Part shown: positions 1-9,361 of the stretch, one piece after another
Layout of the letters: each line of letters starts with the position of its first letter
Position numbering within the stretch: position 1 is the first letter of the stretch
NCBI GenBank assembly: GCA_902781045.1
Contig: CACZHT010000014.1
Coordinates: 1 to 64,000, forward strand
Source of the DNA: an uncultured Bacteroidales bacterium
GTDB lineage: Bacteria > Bacteroidota > Bacteroidia > Bacteroidales > Muribaculaceae
Length of the DNA: 64,000 bases
Reading direction: 5' to 3'
Notes under the pieces: generated by a model
Databases searched by the model: none
Told to the model about the DNA's origin: nothing
The model's input: only the letters and a program-made list of their open reading frames with translations
Made by a program: the position numbers and the translations under genes

Positions 1-35
1 ATGATGGTGCGTCCCTAGCGCCACCATGCATCGGC

Positions 36-68
36 TGAACTACTGCAACTACCGAACTACTGAACTAC
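36..68. repeat. Short tandem repeat, 8-bp units
   Basis: Four consecutive units of 8-9 bp with consensus TGAACTAC (36-43, 44-52, 53-60, 61-68) lie just beyond the 3' end of lptD. The first 77 bases of the window hold no gene. An imperfect hairpin, ATGGTG at 4-9 pairing with CACCAT at 22-27, precedes the repeat. Confidence 0.6.
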
Positions 69-77
69 TTTAATGAA

Positions 78-2813
78 TTAGTCCCAAGTGACACCATTGC
101 TCATGCTCGAGCGCTTGTCATACTTGACATCCTGCAGGATGCTGGAGTTGACGGCGATGTGGAAGTTGTAGCTCTTGTAGGGTCCGACCGGCACAAAGCT
201 GGCGGTCATCGTGAAGCAGTGCAGGGTGCGCGACACGTTGCAGTTCATGTAGGCAATCTTGTGGTTCTCAAAGTCGTAGCTTGCCGAAAACGATATATTC
301 CAGTTCTTGGTGGGCCGAATGTTGCCGTTCAGACTCAGCGAGTGTGTGAACTTACCGTTATACTCCATTTTCTTCTTGTTGAACGAGCCGTAGCCGTAGT
401 TGACCGAATAGTTGAACGTCAGGTTCCACGGGCACTCCCACTTGGCATAGCCTTCATCGGTCAGTTCGACATCCGACGGTGCCTCGTTGCCCTTGTCAGG
501 CTCGTCGCGTTCATCGGCACCGGCAGGGTTGCCATTGCGTGCCGGAACGTTGTCCTTCTTCTTGTTGTCCTTGTTCTTGCGCTTGAACGTGCTGTTGTTC
601 AGGGTGTAGCTGAACGATGTTCCTGTGCTGGCCAACCGTCCCCAGCCTCCGCCATGCGTCAGTCGCAGCTTGTTGATGCGCACCGGGTTGCCATACTCGT
701 TCAGCCCGTACTTATAGACATCCCATGTGGCACTGAGGTTGAGGTTGAAGCCCTTGAACAACCTGAGCAGTATGCTGGTCGAGAGGTTGCTCCAGCGCAG
801 CGAGTCGGCAGCCATGTTGTAGCTCTGGCTGAGCGTCAAGTTCTCAATGAGCGAGATTTTTTTGTATCCAGTGCTGTCCTGGTCGCTCTTGACCTTGGCC
901 TCGAGGTTATTGGCCAGTGTGAAAGAGATAATGCCACTCTTTCCCGAGCTGGCTCCGCCGAACAGGCCGTGCTGGAAGTAGCTGTAGTGCCGCGTCTGCG
1001 GCTTGCCATTGGAGTCGACATAGTCATACTTGCCCCAGTAGCCCCAGAATGGCGATCCGAAATCGGGAGCAGCCGAGAACGAGATGGTGGGTGTGAGCAC
1101 GTGGCGAATCATCTGCAACTTGTCGCCCAGGAACTTCATGGGCCGCCAGAAGCCATAGACCTTGGTGTTCATCGCCACCGAGAAATTGAAGTCAAAGATG
1201 TTGTAGAAGCTGTAGGTTGTGTCCATCACCTCGGCACTGGCATTGGGGTCCCACGAGCGGCGTATCTTGCTGGTGTACATGCGGTCGTTGAGTGTGAGCG
1301 TGGGGGTGATGTTGAAATACTTGAACACGTTGAACGTGGCATTGATGGGCATCGTGTGGCTCATGCCGTTGCGCCAGTCCTTGACCAGGTTCTTGTGGAA
1401 GAACTCGTTCTGCTTGGCTGTGAGCGAGTTCTGGAAGCGCCCGGAGTAGGAAATCTTGATTTTCTCATACCAACGCTCGGCTCCCACAATGCGCTTGCGC
1501 TTGAACGGTGCTATCTGCGACATGGTCAGTGTGAAGTTGGGGAACGACACGCTCAGTGTCGAGTCGGCGGTGCGCTGGCTGATGTTCGCCGTGGTCGACA
1601 GGCTCCACTTGGTGCCGGGAAACTTGTAGGTGAAGTTGACGGTGCTGCTCTTGGTGTTCTCGGTGAAGGCGTTGGTGTAGTAGGTGTCCAGGCTGTTGCG
1701 CGAATAGCCGCTGGTAGCAAAGTTGACACTGGCCGAGAACGTCATGTTGGGGTTGGCCTTGGCGTCCTGCGAGTGGTTCCACAACACCTGGAAGTTGTGC
1801 ATCTTGTTGTAGTCCGGGTCGCCCTTGTCGCCGGTGACAGTGGTCAGATAGTTGACGTGGAAGCTACCGCGGAACTTATATCGCCAGGCATAGTTGCTCT
1901 GCGCCGCCACGCCCCACGAGCCGCGCGTGTAGATCTCGCCGGTTAGGGCCAAGTCCATGTGCTTGCCCAGCGTCAGATAGTAGCCACCGTTGCGTGCATA
2001 GAAGCCGCGGTTATAGTCCTCGCCGAAGGTGGGGAACAGGATGCCGCTGGAGTACTTCTCGGTGAATGGGAAGTAACCGAACGGCACAGCAATGGGCAGT
2101 GGCAAGTCCTCGAGCACCATGTAGGCCGGGCCGGTGACGACGTTGTGCTTGGGCCGCATCTTGGCCTTGGTGATCTGGAAGTAGAAGTGCGGGTGGTCGT
2201 GGTTGTCGCAGGTGGTGTAGCGTCCATCCTTGAGATAGTACTCGTCGTTCTCCATCTTCTTGGTGATGCCTCCGGTCAGGAAGCCCTCGCCCTGCTCGGT
2301 GACGATGTCAGTAATATATCCCTTGCGCGACTTGAAGTTATAATTCATGACGCGCGACTCATACTCACCGCTGTTGTCCTTGAACACCGGCTTGCCCTTG
2401 AGGTCGCCCACCGAGTCGGGAATGCCGATGGCATGCACCTGGCTGCTGTCCATGTTCATGGCTATCTGCTCGGCCGTGAGCGTAATGTCGCCATAGCCGA
2501 TCTGCCCCGACCCGAAGATGGTGGCGCGGTTCTTGCCATACATCACAATCGAGTCCTTGGCCTGGAAGTTGACCACATGGTCCAGGTCCACCTTGCGGCG
2601 GACAAACCTCTCCTTGACCGGCCTGGCAGTGTCAGATGCAGCGGTGTCACGCTGCAGCGAGTCGCCTCCCAGCCGCACCAGCGAGTCGACCAGCTCGGTG
2701 GCACCGCCGCGCATGTGCAACCCACGCGTGCGCTGCTGAGCCCACGCCAGCGTTCCGTTGAGCATCAGCAGCCCAACCAGAACTAGCGGCAATATGTAGA
2801 GACGTGTCTTCAC
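78..2813 (-). CDS. lptD: LptD-like LPS assembly outer membrane protein
   Basis: Predicted outer-membrane beta-barrel that places lipopolysaccharide in the outer leaflet; it would act with LptE and the periplasmic LptA bridge. About 911 residues: a signal peptide ending near Ala-Trp-Ala-Gln, an OstA/LptA-like periplasmic region around residues 70-200 (motifs such as FGSGQIGYGD and TAEQIAMN), then a long C-terminal region rich in alternating aromatic strands (residues ~230-900) typical of the Bacteroidetes LptD family. The frame stays open to a TTG at 2828. I prefer the GTG at 2813 because it gives a lysine-led signal peptide and leaves room for a leader after the TACCTTTG element at 2837-2844. 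The protein is acidic and Asn/Tyr-rich, as expected for a barrel. The family call is good, but LptE and the other Lpt genes are not nearby. Confidence 0.85.
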   Translation of the reverse strand: MKTRLYILPLVLVGLLMLNGTLAWAQQRTRGLHMRGGATELVDSLVRLGGDSLQRDTAASDTARPVKERFVRRKVDLDHVVNFQAKDSIVMYGKNRATIFGSGQIGYGDITLTAEQIAMNMDSSQVHAIGIPDSVGDLKGKPVFKDNSGEYESRVMNYNFKSRKGYITDIVTEQGEGFLTGGITKKMENDEYYLKDGRYTTCDNHDHPHFYFQITKAKMRPKHNVVTGPAYMVLEDLPLPIAVPFGYFPFTEKYSSGILFPTFGEDYNRGFYARNGGYYLTLGKHMDLALTGEIYTRGSWGVAAQSNYAWRYKFRGSFHVNYLTTVTGDKGDPDYNKMHNFQVLWNHSQDAKANPNMTFSASVNFATSGYSRNSLDTYYTNAFTENTKSSTVNFTYKFPGTKWSLSTTANISQRTADSTLSVSFPNFTLTMSQIAPFKRKRIVGAERWYEKIKISYSGRFQNSLTAKQNEFFHKNLVKDWRNGMSHTMPINATFNVFKYFNITPTLTLNDRMYTSKIRRSWDPNASAEVMDTTYSFYNIFDFNFSVAMNTKVYGFWRPMKFLGDKLQMIRHVLTPTISFSAAPDFGSPFWGYWGKYDYVDSNGKPQTRHYSYFQHGLFGGASSGKSGIISFTLANNLEAKVKSDQDSTGYKKISLIENLTLSQSYNMAADSLRWSNLSTSILLRLFKGFNLNLSATWDVYKYGLNEYGNPVRINKLRLTHGGGWGRLASTGTSFSYTLNNSTFKRKNKDNKKKDNVPARNGNPAGADERDEPDKGNEAPSDVELTDEGYAKWECPWNLTFNYSVNYGYGSFNKKKMEYNGKFTHSLSLNGNIRPTKNWNISFSASYDFENHKIAYMNCNVSRTLHCFTMTASFVPVGPYKSYNFHIAVNSSILQDVKYDKRSSMSNGVTWD

Positions 2814-2836
2814 TGCGGTCTCATGCAATCAACCTA

Positions 2837-2844
2837 CAAAGGTA
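2837..2844 (-). promoter_or_regulatory. Putative -7 promoter element of lptD
   Basis: Reads TACCTTTG on the minus strand, an exact match to the Bacteroidetes -7 consensus TAnnTTTG. It lies 23 nt before the GTG chosen as the lptD start. No clear -33 TTTG was found. Confidence 0.45.
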
Positions 2845-2923
2845 GCGCAAAAACCACAAACACGCCCCCACCCTACCCGACATTTATAGTAATTTAATAG
2901 TTGCCAACGGTTATTGACCGACT

Positions 2924-2996
2924 GTTCAGCGATTCCGCGTTTCCCCTCCCCTTTGGGAAAGGGGAGGGGAGGCTAGCTGGAACCGATCGCTGAACC
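2924..2996. terminator. Long hairpin between amidase gene and lptD
   Basis: A perfect 13-bp inverted repeat (2943-2955 with 2959-2971; CCCCTCCCC against GGGGAGGGG) closes on a GGG loop. It is flanked by a further partly paired arm (GTTCAGCGAT at 2924-2933 against ATCGCTGAAC at 2987-2996). It lies just after the amidase stop codon. There is no long T-run, so it may be a terminator or an mRNA-stabilising stem. Confidence 0.5.
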
Positions 2997-3017
2997 GATA
3001 CCACTTGAAGTAACTCT

Positions 3018-4919
3018 TCAGTACGAGAAATTGCAGTAGGTGGTGGCATTGGGGCGGACATAGATGTCGCGGTATTGCACGGCACGGTCATCCTGATCGG
3101 CATCACACAGCACACGATATCGTCCGGGCTTGACATCACGCAGCAGATAGATGCCGTTGTCCAGCCCGTCGGTCATGGTGCTCACCAGTCGTTCGCCGCC
3201 GGCATCCTCGAGATAGAGGGTAACCCCATTGCGTGCCGGACAATAGTCCAGCCCGAACTTATAGCCCGGATAGGGCGAGTCAGCGTTCAGGTCAATGACG
3301 CGTCCGGCCACCACGCCGGTGGCACAGGTGCCCTTGCGACCGAAATACTCGTCGATAGCCACGCTGAAGTTCCACCCCTCAAGCCAGCAGAAATCATCGT
3401 TGTTCAGGCGGCGACGCTCGGCCAGATAGTCGTGGAACGACCCCTCGCTGAGCATGCCCGGCAACTTGTTGTAGCGCAGCACCCCCAGGCCCGTCTTGTA
3501 TCCCCAGTTGGGATAAAAAGTCCAGTCGCCATAGATGCGTGACGGATGTGTCCACACCGTGGTGTGGTTGCCCTCCAGGTGCCGCATGATGCAGCGGGCT
3601 ATCGAGTCGCTGCCCGCCACACATGGTTCACCGCTCCACCCACGATACAGCGCCAGGGGAAAGTTGAGCTTGCGCTCGATGCCGGTAGCGTTGCTGTGGA
3701 TGGCCAGGAACATGTCGGCCCCACTGTGGTTGGCCAACGCTGAGATCTCAAACAGGTCGAGGTCATCCTCGGTCTTGTTGTCGTAGCGCGAAATCTCCAC
3801 CTCGTAGCCCTTACTCTCCAGAATTTCTTTCAGTGCCAGGCCTTTCTTGAAGTTGGAATCCGACTCGTAGTAGGCGGTCTGCTCGCCGGTTGCATGGCAG
3901 TAATAGGGCGTAGGGCGGTCGTTGCTGTCGTGTCCGCCATGGCCGGGGTTGATAAACACCCGCACGGCATCACTCCGATTGCTTTTAGGCACAGGCGTCC
4001 ATTGCGGCTGTGCGCCAGAGGGAGCGTTGTCACTGCGCTGCCACCGCAGTGTGACCTCCTTGACCTGTCCGCCGTCGGCCACATAGACCATACGGTTGCC
4101 CACCACCATGGGCTGCACAGCATGCTCTTCGGGGTCGGTCAGGGGCTGGACCTGCCGACCGTCGAGCGAGGTGATATAGATGAACGTGCCCTTGTCGCGC
4201 TGGGCACCGAAGTTGGTGTTGGTCATGGCGATGATGTGCGCATCGTCGAGCCATACCGGCATCGAGGCAGACGGGAGCCGATGCAGCACATTTCCCGCCA
4301 GATCAGTGACATACAACCCCTTTCCGGCCGCCTCAAAGGCTACCATCGTGCCCCCGGGCGAGACCGATGCCCACAGATAGCCTGCGCACTCGCCGGCAGG
4401 CGATGTGAGGCATTGTCCCTGATTGCCCACAACATAGAGTTGTGACTGCCGGGTGTAAGCATACAGGCCCGTAGACTTGTCGGTGACAAAATGAGATGAC
4501 TCGCCCACTATGGCCAATCCTTTGCTTGCCGGCAAAACATAGACCGGGCCATGCTGGGGCTTGAGCACCTGTCGCGACCGCCCAGTAGCAGGGTCATAGA
4601 CATGCGCGGCACGATAGACGAGATTGCCCTTGCCCAACTGCTGAGTCACATAGTAGACCTTGCCATCAGTGCCAAATCGGGCATCAAAGCCCGGCAAGCC
4701 CTGGTCGGCAACTGTGGTCACCGCACCCGTGTTGAGGTTCTTGAGGCTGAGCACCGAAGCCTCGGTGGTGCTATAGAGCAACCAGTTGCCATCGGCACTG
4801 AGTTGCGGAAAGTAGGCACACGAGTCGACCAGCACGCGAGTCGACGCCACCTGGACAGGCTGAGCCGCAGCCATCAGAGCCACGGCAGCCACAGCCAACG
4901 TCATCATTTTTTTAATCAT
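3018..4919 (-). CDS. Secreted N-acetylmuramoyl-L-alanine amidase with propeller-like N-terminus
   Basis: Predicted zinc amidase cutting the lactyl-peptide bond of peptidoglycan. 633 residues: signal peptide 1-19 (ending AAAQ); a region of about residues 25-300 with repeated WLLYS- and VYYV-like strands suggesting a TolB/WD-type propeller; an Amidase_3 domain at ~318-530; and a C-terminal beta-sandwich (~535-630) resembling carboxypeptidase-regulatory or SdrD-B domains (motifs GVTLYLEDAGG, PGRYRVLCD). Visible Amidase_3 residues: His327 in NPGHGG, Glu352, His408 in AIHSNA and the catalytic Glu492 in MLSEGS, so it looks active. It is preceded at 120 bp by the unknown secreted gene on the same strand and may share its promoter near 6173. 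The domain order suggests a wall- or surface-bound enzyme; the substrate of the propeller is unknown. Confidence 0.82.
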   Translation of the reverse strand: MIKKMMTLAVAAVALMAAAQPVQVASTRVLVDSCAYFPQLSADGNWLLYSTTEASVLSLKNLNTGAVTTVADQGLPGFDARFGTDGKVYYVTQQLGKGNLVYRAAHVYDPATGRSRQVLKPQHGPVYVLPASKGLAIVGESSHFVTDKSTGLYAYTRQSQLYVVGNQGQCLTSPAGECAGYLWASVSPGGTMVAFEAAGKGLYVTDLAGNVLHRLPSASMPVWLDDAHIIAMTNTNFGAQRDKGTFIYITSLDGRQVQPLTDPEEHAVQPMVVGNRMVYVADGGQVKEVTLRWQRSDNAPSGAQPQWTPVPKSNRSDAVRVFINPGHGGHDSNDRPTPYYCHATGEQTAYYESDSNFKKGLALKEILESKGYEVEISRYDNKTEDDLDLFEISALANHSGADMFLAIHSNATGIERKLNFPLALYRGWSGEPCVAGSDSIARCIMRHLEGNHTTVWTHPSRIYGDWTFYPNWGYKTGLGVLRYNKLPGMLSEGSFHDYLAERRRLNNDDFCWLEGWNFSVAIDEYFGRKGTCATGVVAGRVIDLNADSPYPGYKFGLDYCPARNGVTLYLEDAGGERLVSTMTDGLDNGIYLLRDVKPGRYRVLCDADQDDRAVQYRDIYVRPNATTYCNFSY

Positions 4920-4961
4920 AGATTCGTCAATTTAATCCATCATCCATAATTTAGTTCCAGC

Positions 4962-5044
4962 TTTTGATACAATTCAGAACCGTCCCCGATTGTATCATTC
5001 GCTGTTTTTGATACAATTCAGAACCGTCCCCGATTGTATCATTC
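4962..5044. repeat. REP-like element, two identical 39-bp copies
   Basis: Two identical 39-bp copies at 4962-5000 and 5006-5044. Each has an 8-bp inverted-repeat stem, GATACAAT and ATTGTATC, enclosing a core with AGAACCGTCCC. The second copy overlaps the stop codon of the gene ending at 5039. The same core, in a different stem, recurs at 28586-28731. Confidence 0.8.
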
Positions 5045-6103
5045 TGCGTCTGTGGGTTGCCATTTGTCGAGCATTCGGCCCATGCGGTTGCGCATGGCGG
5101 CACTGGGCAATTTCTTGAGTTCGTTGCGAATCATGCCCATGTCGATCAATCCACTGGCGGCGCACTGTGCAAAAACCTTCTCCAGGTTGTTGTCGCGGTG
5201 GCGCGCCAGCCAGAAGAAGACCTGTACGGTGTTGGTCATTATCATGTCGGCTGCGGCATGATGCAACTCATAGTGGGCATCACTGTATTCGTTGCTGGTC
5301 ATGTCCTTCACTACATCGGGTCGCACGACCATCTCGTTGAGGAGGTCGATGCGCTCATACCGGCTGACAGGATGGTAGTGCAGGTCGCGGATGTCCTCAA
5401 AGCGGTGACTCTGCTCGATGTAGGTCCCGCTATGTGTCGACTCGATGCCTTGCAGACTCAGCTGCCCCAGCGAGTTGATGGCATATCGCACCGTCTTGTC
5501 GGCCCGTCCCAGCACATCCTTGTCGGTCCAGTCGCCCATGTTGCCAGGAACCACGCGTTGTGCCTCGCGCACGACAACCACACTGTCGTTGGGCAACTCC
5601 AGCGATCGCGTGATGCAGACCCGCACGTCGCTCGCCGGGTTATCGTCGATGTTATAACCAACGCAGTCGCGGCCATACCCCAGGTCAACAAAGTCGACCA
5701 GCTGTCCACGCACGTTGTAGCTGGCCAGCTCCAGGTTGCCACCGTCGCCATACTCAACCGAGTAGAGCACCAGTGTGCGTCCGTCGCCATAGTCATGCAC
5801 CCCGACGATGCTGTAGCTGCCCTCGATGCCATTATCGGTCACTTCGAAATAGTAGGAGAAATGCCGCACATTCTCGAGCAGCTTGCCCATCTTGACATCC
5901 ATGCGATAATAGGGGATGTCATCCCGGCTCAAGTCCAACACATCGGGCAGACGCGCCACCTGCGACAGGTCGACCCCCGCGCGGGTCAAAAATGACATGC
6001 CGTCACCCTTGCTATTCCCCCGCTTCACCATCGCACCCTGGGCCCAAGCCACACCGGCCATCAGAAGGGCCATGGCACACATCGTCAGCAATCTGTGTTT
6101 CAT
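5039..6103 (-). CDS. Secreted protein of unknown function
   Basis: 354 residues that I cannot assign to a family. A signal peptide is clear (residues 1-22, MKHRLLTMCAMALL... cleaved near AWAQ), so the protein is exported to the periplasm or beyond. The middle (residues ~75-215) is beta-rich with acidic and glycine turns (for example YSIVGVHDYGDGR, YSVEYGDGG), and the C-terminal ~100 residues look helical (repeated Met/Leu/Arg pattern near AAADMIMTNTVQVFFW). There are no catalytic motifs or membrane segments after the signal. It is first in a likely two-gene unit with the amidase downstream (gap 4920-5038, filled by a repeat pair), with a TATCTTTG element at 6170-6177 upstream. A cell-envelope role is suggested only by position. 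Confidence 0.7.
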   Translation of the reverse strand: MKHRLLTMCAMALLMAGVAWAQGAMVKRGNSKGDGMSFLTRAGVDLSQVARLPDVLDLSRDDIPYYRMDVKMGKLLENVRHFSYYFEVTDNGIEGSYSIVGVHDYGDGRTLVLYSVEYGDGGNLELASYNVRGQLVDFVDLGYGRDCVGYNIDDNPASDVRVCITRSLELPNDSVVVVREAQRVVPGNMGDWTDKDVLGRADKTVRYAINSLGQLSLQGIESTHSGTYIEQSHRFEDIRDLHYHPVSRYERIDLLNEMVVRPDVVKDMTSNEYSDAHYELHHAAADMIMTNTVQVFFWLARHRDNNLEKVFAQCAASGLIDMGMIRNELKKLPSAAMRNRMGRMLDKWQPTDAE

Positions 6104-6169
6104 ACTAATTGATTGAAATTTGTAAAACCTTTAAATCTAGAATCGAGAATTGTCAATCGATTTGCGCCG

Positions 6170-6177
6170 CAAAGATA
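6170..6177 (-). promoter_or_regulatory. Putative -7 promoter element upstream of the 5039-6103 gene
   Basis: Reads TATCTTTG on the minus strand (consensus TAnnTTTG), 67 nt before the start codon at 6103. It lies in the 222-bp gap between this gene and the nuo terminator, which holds no other gene. Confidence 0.45.
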
Positions 6178-6254
6178 GAAATTCGCATTCAAAAATCCAA
6201 ACTTTTCGGACAAAACCCCAGTTCGACTAGGAAAACATTATTACTGTGAGGAAG

Positions 6255-6297
6255 GCCATAAAAACATTGCGGCACAGAACTGACGCTCTGTGCCGCA
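6255..6297 (-). terminator. Rho-independent terminator of the nuo-atp gene train
   Basis: An 11-bp perfect stem, TGCGGCACAGA (6268-6278) with TCTGTGCCGCA (6287-6297) and an 8-nt loop. On the minus strand it is followed within 3 nt by TTTTT. It sits 29 bp past the nuoN stop codon, so it would end the whole respiratory transcript. Confidence 0.85.
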
Positions 6298-6325
6298 GCG
6301 ATATTGAATGATGGCCTGCTTGTGG

Positions 6326-7795
6326 CTATCCAACCATACTGAACATTGGAGCGATGGTTTCGGTCACTCGCGACAAGAAGGTGTAGATGCCACTGGCCAC
6401 ACCCACTGCCATGATGCCCATCACGCAGATGGTGAGGGCCAGCTCCTCGGTCCAATGACTGTCGATGTAGGGAATCACACACTCATCCTGACGGATGAAC
6501 ATGGCCTTGACCACGAGCAGATAGTAGTAAAGCGAGATGATGGTGTTGACCAGGGCGATGAACACCAGCACATAGATGGCGACACTGCCCGTGTGACAAG
6601 CACCGACAAAGATGAAGAACTTGCTGAAGAACCCGGCAAAGGGCGGGATGCCGCCCAGCGAGAACATGGCCAGCATCATGGTGAAGGCCAGCCAAGGATT
6701 GGTCTTGAACAAGCCGTTATAGTCGTCCATCGTGACCTTGCCTGTGGCGCGCTCGATAACGGCGATGACACCGAAGGCAGCCAGGTTAGAGAAGATGTAG
6801 ACCAGCACATAATAAATCATTGAGGTCATGCCCACCTGGTTGGCTGCAATCACGCCCAGCATGATGTAGCCCGCCTGCGAGATGGACGAGTAGGCCAGGA
6901 AGCGCTTGAGGTTGCGCTGCCGCATGGCAAACAGGTTGCCGATGGTGATGGTGAGGATGATGATGGCATAGAGCATCCACTGCCACACCTGAGAGTAGAC
7001 AGCCCCAAACACCTGCACCAGGATAACCATGAAGGCAAATGCCGCAGCACCCTTGCTGATGACCGACAGATAGCTGGTGACAGCAGTGGGAGCACCCTGA
7101 TAGACATCGGCCGTCCACTGGTGGAAAGGAACCAGCGAGAGCTTGTAGCCCACACCTGCGATGACAAAGGCAACTGCCAAGATGAGCAGCGGCGATTTCA
7201 CGCCCATGAACTGTGTGGCGATGTCCTGGAAATAGAGTGAGCCACTCATGCCGTAGACAAATGAGATGCCCAGCATGAAGATAGCACTGGAGAACACAGC
7301 GGTAAAGACATACTTGGCGGCGGCCTCATGGCTCTCGTAATATCGCTTCTCGAAGGCAGCCAGAGCGGCGATGGGCAGCGATGCGGTCTCCAGACCGATG
7401 ACAAAGAGCAAGAAGTGTCGCGCCGAAATCATCAGGAACATGCCGAAGAGCGTGAGCAGAATCAGCTCGTAGAACTCGCCTCGGCGCACACTGACAAAGT
7501 CGTCGTTGGTCCACTTGACCGACTGCAACATGACCAGCAATACACCCACGTTGAGAATGTTCTTCATCACCCATGTGGCAGGGTTTGACTCAAACATTCC
7601 TCCGAAAGCCATGCCCCAACTGCCGGGGCAGGGAAAGAACGCATAGACAGTATAGAGTGCGGTCAGGATGGTGGCAAACATCGGCAGATGCTTGCCCATG
7701 CGAGCCGGCATGAACGTGTCATAGATAAACACGAGCAGGAACACAAACAACAGTCCGACTTCCTGCGGCATGAACAAAAATTGAGAATAATCCAT
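6326..7795 (-). CDS. nuoN: NADH-quinone oxidoreductase subunit N
   Basis: 489-residue, highly hydrophobic antiporter-like subunit of the complex I membrane arm, a proton-translocating channel. About 14 membrane segments are visible. Family motifs include the lysine-bearing YKLSLVPFHQWTADVYQGAP (around residues 220-240) and the GGIPPFAGFFSKF segment (around 385-397), typical of NuoN. Last gene of the respiratory train; it follows nuoM by 20 bp and is closed by the terminator near 6280. The start is the ATG at 7795. Confidence 0.95.
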   Translation of the reverse strand: MDYSQFLFMPQEVGLLFVFLLVFIYDTFMPARMGKHLPMFATILTALYTVYAFFPCPGSWGMAFGGMFESNPATWVMKNILNVGVLLVMLQSVKWTNDDFVSVRRGEFYELILLTLFGMFLMISARHFLLFVIGLETASLPIAALAAFEKRYYESHEAAAKYVFTAVFSSAIFMLGISFVYGMSGSLYFQDIATQFMGVKSPLLILAVAFVIAGVGYKLSLVPFHQWTADVYQGAPTAVTSYLSVISKGAAAFAFMVILVQVFGAVYSQVWQWMLYAIIILTITIGNLFAMRQRNLKRFLAYSSISQAGYIMLGVIAANQVGMTSMIYYVLVYIFSNLAAFGVIAVIERATGKVTMDDYNGLFKTNPWLAFTMMLAMFSLGGIPPFAGFFSKFFIFVGACHTGSVAIYVLVFIALVNTIISLYYYLLVVKAMFIRQDECVIPYIDSHWTEELALTICVMGIMAVGVASGIYTFLSRVTETIAPMFSMVG

Positions 7796-7815
7796 TAGCT
7801 TCTGTTAATTATGAA

Positions 7816-9333
7816 TTATATCATTGCGCCCAGGGCCTTGACCACGGGCAGGAAACTGTCACTGATGATGTTGATGAAAAAGTTGGGGAAACAGCCGATG
7901 ACGGCCACCGAAATCATCAGTGTCGCCGTCGACAGTCGCTCCTCCCAGCTAGCATCGGTCAGCTCACGATGATGCTCGTTCTGCACGGCACCAAACAGCA
8001 GCTTGCCCACCACACGCAGGATGTAGACTGCGGTGATGACAATCGAGCAGGTGGCTGCAATCGTGAGCACACGTCGGAACATGTCGTTGTGCTCAAACGA
8101 GCCGAAGAAGATGGTCATCTCGGCCGCGAAGCCACTCAAGCCCGGCAGACCCAGCGATGCCAGACCGGCCACCACATAGCCCACACCCAGATAGGGCATG
8201 ATGGTCATCATGCCACCCATGTCGCGGATGTCGCGAGTGTGTGTGCGACCATAAATCATACCAATCAAGGCAAAGAACAGAGCCGTCATCAGGCCGTGCG
8301 AGAGCATCTGCAGCACCGCACCAGTCATTGCTGTGGTGTTGAACATCAAGATGGCAAACAACACCATGCCGCAGTGGCTGACACTGGAGTAGGCGTTGAT
8401 GTACTTGAGGTCGGTCTGCACACATGCGCTGAATGCGCCATAGACGATGCTCACGCCTGTCAGGGTCAGGAAAATCCATGCCAGCTCGTTGGCTGCAAAG
8501 GGCATCAGATAGATGGCGATGCGGAAGCAGCCATAGCCTCCGAGCTTCATCAGCACACCTGCGTGAAGCATCGACACGGCTGTGGGTGCACTAGCATGAC
8601 CGTCGGGCGACCAAGTGTGGAACGGGAACATGGCCCCCAGCACACCGAATCCGATGAACGTCAGCGGGAACAGCCACATCTGCCACTCATGCGGAATGGC
8701 ATTGTTCTGAGCAATCTCCAGCACGTTCATGGTCAGGTTGCCATCGGCAGCCGAGTGGAAGTAGATGCCAATCAAGCCCAGCATCAAGAAGGCCGAGCCA
8801 CCCATCAGCATCAGGGTCAGCTTCATGGCGCTGTAGTTCTTGCTGCCGCTACCCCACACACCGATGAGCAGATACATCGGGATGAGTGCCACCTCATAGA
8901 ACATGAACATGGTGAACAGGTCAATCGAAATGAAGAAACCGAACACACCCGTCGACAACAGGTAGAACCACAGGAAGAACTGCTTGGGCAGCGGATTCAT
9001 CTTCCACGAGGCAAACACCCCCGCAAAGACGATGAACGCCGACAGCAGAATCATCACCACCGAGATGCCATCGACACCCAGTGCCAGCTTGATGTTGAAT
9101 GGCGCAAACCAGATGACATCGGTGCGCAGAATCATCTCGCTCGTGTCACCGGCGCCGCGTGCCTGCAGGAACAGATGCACCAGATAGATGGCCATAGCCA
9201 CCAGCACGGTGGCACCCGTCACGGCAACGGTCCGAATGGCCTTAATGCCCTTGTTGCTGCACAGGGCCAGACCGGCCAGTGTGAGCACTGGCACTATCAC
9301 AAAATAAATTAAGATATTGCTGAAAATTTCCAT
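7816..9333 (-). CDS. nuoM: NADH-quinone oxidoreductase subunit M
   Basis: 505 residues, one of the three Mrp-antiporter-like proton channels of complex I. Supporting motifs: the conserved Glu of TM5 in FMFYEVALIPMYLLIGVWG (about residues 143-161), the HTWSPDGHASAPTAVSMLHA helix (about 240-260) and GLPGLSGFAAE (about 400-410). The length and ~14 hydrophobic segments match NuoM. It lies 28 bp after nuoL and 20 bp before nuoN on the same strand. Confidence 0.95.
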   Translation of the reverse strand: MEIFSNILIYFVIVPVLTLAGLALCSNKGIKAIRTVAVTGATVLVAMAIYLVHLFLQARGAGDTSEMILRTDVIWFAPFNIKLALGVDGISVVMILLSAFIVFAGVFASWKMNPLPKQFFLWFYLLSTGVFGFFISIDLFTMFMFYEVALIPMYLLIGVWGSGSKNYSAMKLTLMLMGGSAFLMLGLIGIYFHSAADGNLTMNVLEIAQNNAIPHEWQMWLFPLTFIGFGVLGAMFPFHTWSPDGHASAPTAVSMLHAGVLMKLGGYGCFRIAIYLMPFAANELAWIFLTLTGVSIVYGAFSACVQTDLKYINAYSSVSHCGMVLFAILMFNTTAMTGAVLQMLSHGLMTALFFALIGMIYGRTHTRDIRDMGGMMTIMPYLGVGYVVAGLASLGLPGLSGFAAEMTIFFGSFEHNDMFRRVLTIAATCSIVITAVYILRVVGKLLFGAVQNEHHRELTDASWEERLSTATLMISVAVIGCFPNFFINIISDSFLPVVKALGAMI

Positions 9334-9361
9334 CTTACTATATTGTTTAGGGGACCGTTAA

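Noticed and set aside
159..1946. Long open frame on the plus strand opposite lptD (595 codons), and similar long antisense frames such as 9434-11350 and 40-41.5 kb.
   Set aside because: They mirror real genes in a GC-biased third position and give low-complexity His/Val/Arg-rich translations with no family signal.
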